Shown here in pieces: positions 56,501-62,894 of a stretch of 64,000 nt of DNA. A program made the position numbers and the translations under genes. Position 1 is the first letter of the stretch; every line of letters starts with the position of its first letter. The notes beneath the pieces were generated by a model that was not told where the DNA came from, did not search any database, and saw only the letters and a program-made list of their open reading frames with translations. This stretch comes from Pilasporangium apinafurcum. Taxonomy: Eukaryota; Oomycota; Peronosporomycetes; Pythiales; Pythiaceae. The stretch lies in the NCBI GenBank assembly GCA_001600495.1, contig BCKE01000063.1:124001-188000 (forward strand). Direction: 5' to 3'.

Positions 56501-59500
56501 CATTTGCTGCAAATTGTGAGGTAAAGTCGATTCGTTTTCTCAAAAATGTGATACCACATGACAGTACCACAGGCGAAAGGATGCCAACAAACCCATTTTC
56601 CATGGCTTTTTCGACTTGACGCCAGTGCTGTTTTAGATCTGACGAACATATTTGAGTCGTTAAATCAGCTAGCACACTTTGAAATCCGTCACAGAGCGCT
56701 CCAAAGACAGTAAAAGCAGTTCCGAGGACAGACTTGATGCTCGGGCCACTTGCTTCACCAACTTTTATAAATATTGCTTGAGCGATGCAATTGATAAGCG
56801 ATACTAATTCTGCAGAAACAATTTCCTCGTCCGCCGATAAAACAATAGCCCCATTTTGCGCGCAAACACTGAAAATCTGTCGCTTTTGCGTTGCGATAGC
56901 GAGCTCGATGAGTTTTAAAACTTGGCTGACAGTTTCAGATTTTTCAAGAATTGAGGGCTGGATAGTATCGATTCGCGCAGATATATCGACCAAAAGTCGC
57001 ACAATAATCGTCATGTCCGTATAAGATGATTTTCCCTTCTCCCACAAATGCAAATACTCAAGAATACGTCCGAGCTGCTCAGACATGTTCGAATGGAAAA
57101 TGTGAATAGAGGTAGTGTATAGGTCCAGCGCAGCAGTAACCACACGGATCCTATTGTCCTCCATTGAGTCATGTTTACTTGGATCGGAGACAATGTTTAA
57201 TACTCGGTGGATGGCATCATCACTTGGTCCCTTGTATTGAATTAACCCATTCAACGGGGTTGAAAGATCAGTTCGTAATAATTCTGATACTTTTTCCGTA
57301 TTCCCACTGGATGTACGAATCAGAGCCTCAATATTAATAGTGAGAACGCTGAGACAGGCTTGGAGGCAGTAAATCTGAAATGGTGTAGCCTTGTTGGCCT
57401 TGAAGACTGAAGCAAATTCATTAATCAACGCCAGCAATACCGTGAAGCTAAAGACGCGAAGATCAGCAACAAACGGAATAGCCAATTCTCCCGCCTGCTC
57501 ACTGAGAGATTCACTGATGTCACTTGCTGTAGCATTTCGATGCAGAAAGCTAAGCACACGGATAGCGATTTTCTCTTCATAAGTCGGCTGTGGAAATGCT
57601 TCTGGATCTGCAACAGCGCTTATATTTGTATCTTCGCACAGCAACTGATCCAATTGGAATCTTGCGCATGTGCTCGGAATAAGTGCTTCATTGAGTGATA
57701 TTCTTTTCCCCGTGTTTTTATAAGATACCAAAGACGATTTCGAACTGTCAAACATCCAGATAAGATTATTTCGTGCATCAAAGCAAGCTGCCGTTCCCGC
57801 AAACGCTCGCTTGAAGCATCCCAAGGCAGTTTTGTCTGGACCTACACAGCTCTCACCATCCGCTCCCTTGCATAATCCCGTTTCACAGTCAAAAACTACT
57901 CCATGGAAGGTAGTCAACCCAGCTGTAGTTGCTGAAGACGTGTCAGTGCTCCCTGATCCTAAATCTTGGAGAAACATACAGATTGATCCTCCATTCGTGT
58001 AGCATATCGGCATGGCAATACTCAACGAAGTCACGTGTAATTCCATCTTGAGAATGTTCACGAGAAAGCTCACATACGCTTGACATTGATTTTGTTTAAT
58101 ACTTATCTCAAATGATCGAACAAACGAAAGGATGTGGCCAGCAGTGGAACTCGTCTTCGGTGAAAAAACTTGCACTTGAAAGCGATCAGCACTCATTTCC
58201 AGTTCATAAATAAACGCGCCTTCTGTGATATAGGAATACAACGGCTTTGTGAACTTCATTGCTACCACAGATCCATCACACTCGGGAGAGCTCTCTAACA
58301 CAACCACATCCGTAACATGTAGGTCGTATGGAGATACTCGAATCAACTCGCGTGGCTGACGTTTCTTGAGGCTTTGACCAGTTGACAAAACATCTTGTGG
58401 ACACAACAAACTCAGATATAGCCAATCACCACAAAAAACGAGACTTGACATATAGATAGAATCGCTTCTATCTACGTATCGGCTGATCCGATCTCCATAC
58501 TTGAGCACTTCACACTCCAATCCCGCTTGTCCCTCAACAGAGTAGAGAAGTATCAACGTTGAGCTATCTGTCTGCATAGCTGGTGGAGAGTCGCTGGATG
58601 CTAAAACACCAGATAATATCTCTGGGGAGTACAAAATACCGTCCTCTTCTCCGCCAAAGCCGTCATCTTTAGGAGTATTCCCAATCCTTTCGCAAAGATT
58701 CAACAACGCTTGTTCGCCAAGTGATTCAAACGATCCATAAAAAGCTCGATAGATATGTATGTCTTCGTTTGACATGTCGATAGATTGCAAGTACTGCTCT
58801 TTCCATTGTGGAGGGGGAAGTTGAAAACTATCATTGTCTTTGAAAATCCAAAATCCCTCCACTTCTCCAACAGAAAATGAGATAAACAACGAAAAATCAG
58901 CTAGCGTTGTCACTAGGCCCTCCAGCGTTTCTGTTACAAACACTTGGTGGACTATTTTGGCTGATTGAGTATTTTGCGCACGGACCAGATCTTCTCGGGC
59001 AACCGCAGTGACATCTCTTCCAGATCCGTACATCAGATTCGTAAACGTTCTCTTTCGCTTCAACACGTGTGCATACTCTGCAGCTGTGCGTTGAGCATAA
59101 ATTCTTCCGGCAATCGTAAAGTTCAGTCCTGTTCCAACCTTTACGAGGCCCTTTCTTAAGCTCCAAACATATATAAAGCTTCCATCGGTTGCAATAGATG
59201 ACAGGAGTTGATGACTGGCGCGCTCGTTCACGTCTGTGGCACCATCATCTGTATTTGCAATCGTTTTAAGAGGAAATTGTTGCAATAAAGATCCATCTTC
59301 GAGTGTGCCCAATTTGTAATCGAGTCGATAAGTTTCCAGTTGATCAACGAGACTGTTGGCCCATGAAGTAAACGAACGTCCCTGCAAAACACCACTGGAT
59401 TGAGCTTTATTGTCAATGCTGCCATGAACTATCTCGTTGACGAAGTCCAGCAATAAGCCTATGCGACCACTGCTCACACCAAATGCGAGTAAGAGCAGCA

Positions 59501-60422
59501 TCAGTACCTGTTTCTGACTAGCTGTGAGATCTTGTTCCTGCAAAAGACTACGACAGAACTCATGTGTGTCTGACACGAGTGCATCTTCAGCTGAATTAGC
59601 GTCAACCTCGCGCAAAACAAATGGCGGAAAGTCAATGACCGTCTGAACAATCGCAAGAATGCCATTCTCAAAGAAACGTGGATTGATTTGGCGGAAATCA
59701 CGGAGCATTTCCAGTTGGACGCGATACGAACTCACCGAGAACAAACTCGCGGGCGAAGTCCCAGAAATTGCATGAGCACTCTCGCGCCGACTGAGCGCGT
59801 TACGGTTTCCAATCTCCGGTGATGATGATATTCTCGATGTCACAGACTGGCGGTCAGTGGATGTGGAACTCGCTGATCGTTGCTGTTGCTTGATAGTTGC
59901 AGATAATGTTGCAACGTAGTCTGCCACAATCTCTGCCCGCTGCATACGCAAGCGGTCACTGGCGATTGTCTCAGCTGAGTGTTGTTTAAGTGCGTTCCCA
60001 ACCAAGTCTGAAAGTCCATTATTGCCGACTGTGTTATCGTCGAAGTTTGAAGAAGACGACGATGACGAGGTAGTTGAAGACGAGCCCGATGCACCACGAT
60101 CTTCAGTTAGGGGACTCTCGACGCGCATGTGCTTCGTGAACAATTGTACTCGTGCAGCGTCGACCACTTGCCTCATTTCTTCAAGTGAAACTTCATTCGT
60201 TCCAGAGACATTCACAACGTCTTCCTCCAAGCTGGGATTGGAGACTTTACCGAGCATAACTAGTTCCTGGTATTTCTCGGTGACAAAGGCTTGATCATGC
60301 AGCAACGTGAACGGGACGCCTTCGCGCCATATACGCGCAGACAATCGCTCGCTATTACCGCCGCCAAGAAAGGTAGAGGTAGCATCCGCATCCTCACTTG
60401 ATTTCGATCCCTGTGCCCCCAT
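44577..60422 (-). CDS. Giant HECT-type E3 ubiquitin ligase with CUB-like, LamG-like, MIB/HERC2 and UBA domains
   Basis: One uninterrupted frame of about 5281 residues from ATG at 60422. The C-terminal 420 or so residues are a HECT domain (AQDAGGPYRETFAQYCEEL, QMYEFLGKLLGASIRS, LPIAHTCFFSVELPIYS); the catalytic Cys is about residue 5236. HECT ligases accept ubiquitin on this Cys and pass it to substrates. A UBA-like domain lies near 4435-4475 (MFSIGFSR...AVNWLLSERP). Six CUB-like modules, each built on S-x-HP(Y/F)...PGA...FDP...DWGFK, lie near 1383, 2257, 2768, 2951, 3375 and 3835. Two MIB/HERC2 domains (GDEVRHGPDWKG near 2081, GDHVVRSLDWEYGNEDGGAG near 3917), two LamG-like folds (about 2061-2235 and 4031-4188) and an SH3-like domain (about 3141-3198) are also seen. 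The start MGAQGSKSSE fits N-myristoylation. One base (55233) is unresolved. Confidence 0.9.
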   Translation of the reverse strand: MGAQGSKSSEDADATSTFLGGGNSERLSARIWREGVPFTLLHDQAFVTEKYQELVMLGKVSNPSLEEDVVNVSGTNEVSLEEMRQVVDAARVQLFTKHMRVESPLTEDRGASGSSSTTSSSSSSSNFDDNTVGNNGLSDLVGNALKQHSAETIASDRLRMQRAEIVADYVATLSATIKQQQRSASSTSTDRQSVTSRISSSPEIGNRNALSRRESAHAISGTSPASLFSVSSYRVQLEMLRDFRQINPRFFENGILAIVQTVIDFPPFVLREVDANSAEDALVSDTHEFCRSLLQEQDLTASQKQVLMLLLLAFGVSSGRIGLLLDFVNEIVHGSIDNKAQSSGVLQGRSFTSWANSLVDQLETYRLDYKLGTLEDGSLLQQFPLKTIANTDDGATDVNERASHQLLSSIATDGSFIYVWSLRKGLVKVGTGLNFTIAGRIYAQRTAAEYAHVLKRKRTFTNLMYGSGRDVTAVAREDLVRAQNTQSAKIVHQVFVTETLEGLVTTLADFSLFISFSVGEVEGFWIFKDNDSFQLPPPQWKEQYLQSIDMSNEDIHIYRAFYGSFESLGEQALLNLCERIGNTPKDDGFGGEEDGILYSPEILSGVLASSDSPPAMQTDSSTLILLYSVEGQAGLECEVLKYGDRISRYVDRSDSIYMSSLVFCGDWLYLSLLCPQDVLSTGQSLKKRQPRELIRVSPYDLHVTDVVVLESSPECDGSVVAMKFTKPLYSYITEGAFIYELEMSADRFQVQVFSPKTSSTAGHILSFVRSFEISIKQNQCQAYVSFLVNILKMELHVTSLSIAMPICYTNGGSICMFLQDLGSGSTDTSSATTAGLTTFHGVVFDCETGLCKGADGESCVGPDKTALGCFKRAFAGTAACFDARNNLIWMFDSSKSSLVSYKNTGKRISLNEALIPSTCARFQLDQLLCEDTNISAVADPEAFPQPTYEEKIAIRVLSFLHRNATASDISESLSEQAGELAIPFVADLRVFSFTVLLALINEFASVFKANKATPFQIYCLQACLSVLTINIEALIRTSSGNTEKVSELLRTDLSTPLNGLIQYKGPSDDAIHRVLNIVSDPSKHDSMEDNRIRVVTAALDLYTTSIHIFHSNMSEQLGRILEYLHLWEKGKSSYTDMTIIVRLLVDISARIDTIQPSILEKSETVSQVLKLIELAIATQKRQIFSVCAQNGAIVLSADEEIVSAELVSLINCIAQAIFIKVGEASGPSIKSVLGTAFTVFGALCDGFQSVLADLTTQICSSDLKQHWRQVEKAMENGFVGILSPVVLSCGITFLRKRIDFTSQFAANESGVMNNNCDNNYEDRTNNDRQLEVIYYDFLKVNTPKMLKLMTFLDNLVGMIEPSRREQLIEGISVRRKQEVMESAHEYENNMDVTTELRIPGASRISITFDPQSRTEFNYDYVTFYKDKTQGAFYGSQCYSGRDLEFNWPGVGTNAPLVIDSDHCYVLFHSDSSNTDWGFKFTAIGEILEKKSSLRLHWMVFFQENVVQIVDESMKVLVDGSLFAPIDETELLNDRVLQSDLLRSGVCAEDNQNTNVLQLLQDFANPPEDSEAAAVIGALMERSGALRQRTLPNSASFSSASQNLSHDGVNTAVRAVAAAILHHNMWGMDAYAFAQNLRSDISQQMLRGWKNAQKMRDWFHLGDAADASIHVTASPRRRRSRRLRRQPSAFKGVSEEALQILCTNVVKRAKFLLELTPASFSYVSGAKRRWXLLAKYGYAIGKSSPSESPLDKWYNLLDELQAATELRNLFQYRRNSSERMKRGQVKSVTEQVLEFVQSDVDVEELRHVINKRNRRATSRVLGIKVFMRTLKLCSSMRLQCLLLESFASTLKAIAASYSLESTLVRKIADTSTVLGSRVHFDTGLSGCDESLRQQIAEAFGMCLGSFSEVLNSVPSLDNSSSPLIIGILKSCALDYQVEDSYLLHDSRILAQILRLLSSNSLRIRQAAQSILSVFLSRFVGGKPNTSLESGDENNEGTDAFAFQKQLIAAVGFQLDGVVSITSSSQSYDQQGVLHDEMYNTRPQYLPENSPGLTSPCLESTSVRWNHSFTLWLYLASDSSLYAMKVGDEVRHGPDWKGSGDDSGEQETGIVTAIRDSTIIEIRWNNSGATSEHTFDPKSGIFEIILADEGVGGVIFYKGNKTLVDDTVHATPWSHLGLFMNDQRQLTYKIACGSDKENVYPVNHELDVNEWTHIAIVQEEEMLKLYVNGSMTAQHLLDPFLIMDGNVNASYSKIVESAHPFADSVDQYWAVHIPGALRIRVTFDPLCDIDKSTGFVRIYKDERFDECWGEGEYSGKYHDPERNFPGAQSNRSRGRRNAGIDIQKPVQNAIEVFSDQFWVYFHNEGSTSGWGFRLLASPEFPIVESQNESSIWSPCLNAYPFYFGEPPSRVLMAKASKCWINQPKVLNYACSEADLIAEIQSTCPGPENVPVLVPNERTLHILGLIRTCSETSFSQNLIATPENIGNLMFLAFSDTVSVEVRCGSMKVMTDLAAHLSPEVMNAQFTRAFPAINGTFLEFLMMCLSNSLNVWRKYDDEVRELHDIRNNLQQENEQFADGMLKLQISSESETSLIAGYISLARRMSEHFSWREALVYWINSSMEPVKSWDRAMDLFPSETIGHVLAIFALFGGTYDGVYIGGRVRCCVNIDGKESIESGFLVQFCLRNETRVARVLFDCDRSRLIDVPVGDVMYLNDEKHVELSHFLRGMISSASELRQAYERILQLNVEASHHYGIFKPKTTRNEMVEVLESEHPYSRGEDMTYPLSFAGANEIVIYFDNMSYTAGPNDYIQFVKRNKKTGAEEEYWGEEKYFGDHFPGAGNIPPLRITASSVDVRFHTESSSNVPLEWGFKLTAHAYEEVLTLPPEVPPSIVVSAFNDIRARCLKSLNLLFGLEKNKEIVHSFAPLLPLLTKLANAPTDGRPTRSSPKSQIFESKHPYSNSVMEYMAVTFSGASMLHVTFDPQSQTELGCDYLCFFKDKSLTDRWGAYQYSGVGDAANWPGVGERPPLTIPSDSFTLLWCTDASNVDWGWKFTVNAEFPSVYPLTLSLEQLNKTSYHMFEILNEKMLHQRIPFGEEFDGFEKALNADEVTRCLWVKDPVRDLIYWRNKAREMTDGIQSNQRKYRVIESGGVNVYKDRSDTAEVVRELAVGDEFVVLEHKSGWLKFVCDDIEGWIWHRSGEKLHVVSADSFMKREDLLVLGIDDAQLESSHTVIEMDDSNPERELLTHFYSQFSFEGLKEQTKRFHSFAYDCHRALATKSAREAILEFFSCRLQHEPIRLDELGSVEEVLLLLSHYFLQEEQELRYDNESHLLSALGSRLEQCILDKANQVAAQQLLMRCTELLQAAPQILPKGRGAMRILESTHPYHDNMDEYWVVSIPGAKKIKVVFDPRSKSESGCDWIAFYKQGSNRTETFGETQYGGRGGSETWPGCGGREPLIIDAESFEVYFHSDSSQNDWGFKLYAIGIFDEDDTFINVETSGKTMETTVALLAMYCWILSIASSLATHLLPGDEIYEFLYSYELIQTLAFCLEEFPQRIKIYILQIVINLTQNLKAFHRLPCFVVERVRDILNAQLRAQYETEERVESKSQYLQVLVQCSLALDLAIDSGHYVRIADDQYSMPISGSLDERIRSRYWASEELIPAGLHQFEISVKKLTGTIVVGIAEGVSDSEQPKFFIQWSDTGIKSCVGDDHFSDIAAIGSPLREGDVLSIQLNFNLRILVVRKNRMLAAVICGQSGCESASSWHALDLLIKANKFRVAVVVTDPTDQIDFRMLYCSPIALLPTPVHRSWYTQLVDAVGMMLDFRENRMSNVIAKESRHPFLTEGKKTSRDTVHVPGAIALEIRFDKRTKLPADDKIRFYDNQGENDPKFTFTGLNGDVEEDKHPHLFSSEASRRGTLLRAGDHVVRSLDWEYGNEDGGAGSIGTVLEVVAWEGDAGSALRIRWEVTGNENVYRFGAKGRYDIQALRLTVQPFSSLVINGDSLLYEIESGSTTQSALNLSSQITDFCGSVGLTGSTAVVLDLDPETSKLNFGDDYTLEFWLYIDSDTIQLPDSLDGDAGMELVRISGSDSRFSLVVSIDRHKKFVLTAHADSLSMNGSTTTLDDSVDMSKAVVDEWIHVAFVWCGSKALLYQNGQLAYSSRCKQREQLRHIPLASIQFGEHYFASQLKPLHGHLCDVRIWDVALQMEQVRSHANGLEGADRGNRPTSMQSGTPRQLKSALSPLIVPPSPPRSPSRAFVVPPHMKKFVTTNRTGKDLVAVRLNGFVSTSPPTEASRLDDVVYFEAHALTTGKMSIGWIWKHAKLSGRDIMVGEDPHSFGIEPAQRLSHFAGTINKAPAGQADDNTGIASPRASGGGTFFSDIFSRNGDIIGCAFERKTLNMLFYINGELVATTDLHSTTAAYNDRFDQSATSDDHVNGFDKLVEEMFSIGFSRQVSEESVAASGAADVSTAVNWLLSERPLTPRRGGTQISSPKSPIRRSDSALSSPFSPRHHSSTRAESNTFSVIDAVHQGGFAPAASLGHQGAQAIAWNFGQRPFRHIPKYQAEEMQTVSVLEACGISETDIQFEIFDYGVTKWEPVVYRHKVQEFTPRVVGWWKLDEGSGMVANDASGNDQIGRICVASPASAADDSRRQDEDVWDDGCIPDIVAAKRNQEGSSPFFSSHDQSKKDEIQYWGYKFFVIPHFSLESIGRRRFHANTIRLAEGSNGFLSRHDQQLVKYVNKIAQTKQLTVNQLLRVTWGEIAPDEEEMLRWPVLMEITTAQVVGSSISDGKEELTIRALTRAGDAHDRLARRFKVLQEFNALIHRVLPYVGFRSPSVGTTTSLAENGNQVLLHQLMAEHRFRMFYLVKRAVWEDAIGRTNDSAVAFELTLNRVKAMRHRATGKVDLEGRYTLFSQAFRQLNTLDGGHFRRAENIYHVQFLGENAQDAGGPYRETFAQYCEELQSGQLPLLLTTSNAQHNVGIGREKWILNPGATQPMLLQMYEFLGKLLGASIRSKHYLPLHIALLVWKKLVGECVTVEDLAAMDTMIVNSMQKMRTIDQLGVTDEMFEDVVMETFTTLSADNRVVELKAGGASIPVTFATRCEYADLVERYRLQEFDDQIAAVFRGLAKVVPAKLLSCFCGSELEQLVCGSPEIDVDLLQRCTEYSSCNASDEHIVWFWQVLRNFSHDERSAFLRFVWGRSRLPANEKEFPQLFKLQSFSKQQPGRSADLYLPIAHTCFFSVELPIYSCEQVLRDKLLYAIYNCQEIDADGDSVAANQLGWEE

Positions 60423-60633
60423 TACTTCCAGGAACAATGGGGGGAAAGAGAAAGGAAATATGCAGGTACATTGAAGTAGCCCAGATACAATGTGGAACGT
60501 TCCACAAATGATGTGAGACCTCATCTGAAATTGTGCTCCTCCTCGCGTTATACAATTTTTCTATCAAAATGGGGTATAATTCCCCAATCTCGGCATGAAA
60601 GTCTACTCACCCATTATCCCAGCAGAAGCGTAG
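60423..60633. promoter_or_regulatory. Compact shared upstream region of giant E3 and PLB-like copy 2
   Basis: Only 211 nt separate the two divergent start codons, so the promoters and 5' UTRs of both genes must overlap or be very short. No motif is confidently recognised. Confidence 0.45.
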
Positions 60634-62523
60634 ATGACTGCTTCTCCTTCGGGTAACTCAAGTGAGCGCTATGGCACGTTCCAACGTGACCTAGAATCAT
60701 ATGTAGAAAAACAACGAGCATCGTGGAAGCGTCAACGAGGCACAAGATGGAGACAACGATGGAGCACGCGCTTGTTATTAGGGGGAGCGGTGACACTTGC
60801 TGTCGTGGTAGCTGTGTTCGTTTCCATTGATATTGTTCGCACCACCACTAAAACAAACACCTCTACTAAATCTATAGAAGGAGGGGTTCAGACAATCTAC
60901 GTCTACACGAACGCTAGTGGTCGCGTAGACGTCACATTTTCCAATATCGTTGAGGAAGAGTACACAGCTGATGCTGATGCGTGGGCATTTTTCAATGATA
61001 GTCTACATTCAATTGGATGGTCACAGCTATGGGTTCAGACTGCTCAATTGCTGCCAGATGAAGCCAATAGCTCGACTCTATTGCGACAAAGACGCAAGGA
61101 GATCTACTATGCAGCAGGATACGCAGAAGGTGCGTTGACGCATCATCGCATGGACCAGCATTACCAAAATGTTTTTTCCACATTCTTCCCCAATGATGAC
61201 CCAAAGACCAAAGAGACGCTGGCTGGTGTTCAACAGTTTCTCCGTGAAAACATCGAATGGATGGAAACGCAAGTCGAGCATTACGCAGCCCACCCTGATT
61301 TACCAGAAGCGACGTACTGGGATGTTATGGGTGATTTGTTAGCACAGTTTCACGGTCTAGTCGATGGATACCAGCGATTTTCCGAAAGTAAATCTCCGGC
61401 GTCTGAAGTGGATTGGTTTATGATCAGTTCTGATGGCGACTTGGAAGATATTATACCTATCATACAACTACGACAGCAAAATCGAATGCAGGTTGATTGG
61501 ACAACGGAGTCATTTTATAAGTTTCTCAAGAACATGCGCTGCTCTGCGCTTATTCGCATCCTTCCAGGCTTCTCAGATCTGCTCGTGGGCCATGCTACGT
61601 GGGACGTCTACGCCTCGATGAACCGCATTTTTAAACATCACGAATTCCCATTGTCTACGGGTAACGATCGGCGCAAGATCTCGATGTCAAGCAGCCCTGG
61701 TTTCTTAACGTCACTGGACGATTGGTACATAACCAATGCAGGGCTCAGTGTCATGGAAACCACCAACGGTGTCTTTAACAATGCTCTGTACGAATTGGTG
61801 ACACCAAACAGTGTACTCTGTTGGCTACGAGCAAAAGTAGCGACTTTTCTAGCGGCAGATGGGCCATCTTGGGTCAGTATCTTTTCGAAATATAATAGCG
61901 GCACTTACAATAATCAGTGGATGATCACAAACACCAACAAATTCACTCGAGGGTCAGGATTTCAGCCTGGTGGACTCACTGTATTAGAGCAGTTGCCTGG
62001 TTACATCCGCGCAATGGATGTCTCGTCAATTGTCAACGCTCAAGGATACTGGGCATCCTACAACGTTCCTTACTTTCCCAGGATCTACGAGCAATCCGGC
62101 TACCTCGCTGCCTACTTGGCGTCTAACGAAAGTACCTCTTGGTCCCACGAGAATTGTTCCCGCGCCAAGATCTTCCAGCGTGATGCGCCAACGATTGAAT
62201 CCTTCGACGACTTCAAGCGTCTGATGCGCTACAACGACTGGGAACACGATATCTTGTCCGAGGGTCACGCGTCATATGCAATCGCGTCTCGGTTCGATCT
62301 CGAGCGAGATCCGTCGCTCTTTGGGCTGATTGGTGCTATTGACGCCAAAGCAGCAACACTAGAGAAGCTTCAACGGCTCGAATGTGACGCCGTCATGGGT
62401 CCGACACACGACCGGGTTCCGGTCTTTGAATGGACTGAGCAATTTGCAGCCAAGAGTGCGCATTTTGGCCACCCTGCTCGGTTTGACTTTCAGTATGAGC
62501 GCATGCACCATGAATGGAGTTGA
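60634..62523 (+). CDS. Phospholipase B-like protein, type II membrane-anchored, copy 2
   Basis: Single exon, 629 residues. A basic cytosolic head (RASWKRQRGTRWRQRWSTR) precedes a hydrophobic anchor (LLLGGAVTLAVVVAVFVSI), giving a type II topology, then the full PLB-like domain: MRCSALIRILPGFSDLLVGH with the candidate nucleophilic Cys, TWDVYASMNRIFKHHEF, SSSPGFLTSLDDWYITNAGL, YNSGTYNNQWMITN and GGLTVLEQLPGYIRA. It parallels copy 1 (35448-37448) throughout, including the short conserved SERYGTF/FDRYGTF start, which fixes both start codons. Copy 1 is longer mainly in the region after the anchor. Predicted role: luminal or cell-surface acid hydrolase; the substrate is not known. Confidence 0.9.
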   Translation: MTASPSGNSSERYGTFQRDLESYVEKQRASWKRQRGTRWRQRWSTRLLLGGAVTLAVVVAVFVSIDIVRTTTKTNTSTKSIEGGVQTIYVYTNASGRVDVTFSNIVEEEYTADADAWAFFNDSLHSIGWSQLWVQTAQLLPDEANSSTLLRQRRKEIYYAAGYAEGALTHHRMDQHYQNVFSTFFPNDDPKTKETLAGVQQFLRENIEWMETQVEHYAAHPDLPEATYWDVMGDLLAQFHGLVDGYQRFSESKSPASEVDWFMISSDGDLEDIIPIIQLRQQNRMQVDWTTESFYKFLKNMRCSALIRILPGFSDLLVGHATWDVYASMNRIFKHHEFPLSTGNDRRKISMSSSPGFLTSLDDWYITNAGLSVMETTNGVFNNALYELVTPNSVLCWLRAKVATFLAADGPSWVSIFSKYNSGTYNNQWMITNTNKFTRGSGFQPGGLTVLEQLPGYIRAMDVSSIVNAQGYWASYNVPYFPRIYEQSGYLAAYLASNESTSWSHENCSRAKIFQRDAPTIESFDDFKRLMRYNDWEHDILSEGHASYAIASRFDLERDPSLFGLIGAIDAKAATLEKLQRLECDAVMGPTHDRVPVFEWTEQFAAKSAHFGHPARFDFQYERMHHEWS

Positions 62524-62894
62524 TCGTTTGTGCTATGTGTCGTTTGAGGATCCGTATCCGTCCGCCAACAAACAGCGTGAGTGGATCCACTCAGTGGACG
62601 GAAGTGTACTGGCGTTTCCAGAATATTCCTCTTGTGCACCGTGAGTATAACCTATCCGAGGTTTTATTTGATCATAATAAAATCAAGTAAAAACTTGTAA
62701 AAAACCTCATTTGAGGTCAAAAGTGATGAGATCGTGTTTTCGTGGGGTATCCATGGCGGATGATATTTGTGAATTAACTTGATCAGCGCACATACATATA
62801 AGCACAAGGTGCGTCCATGGTAGATGGAGATGATGGTGTTTCTGCTTGTGAACTAACGATATGGGGGATATATGCTTTGTGAAGGAAGATAGCA
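62524..62894. other. Intergenic
   Basis: 371 nt between the PLB-like stop and the FKBP start on the same strand. A short overlapping frame starting at 62511 (MNGVDRLCYVSFEDPY...) runs to 62644 but has no support beyond being open. The rest holds a 3' UTR and the FKBP promoter. Confidence 0.4.

Noticed and set aside
62511-62644. Out-of-frame open stretch overlapping the end of PLB-like copy 2
   Set aside because: It reads plausibly (SFEDPYPSANKQREW) but is short, overlaps a real stop, has no match that I recognise and no counterpart after copy 1.
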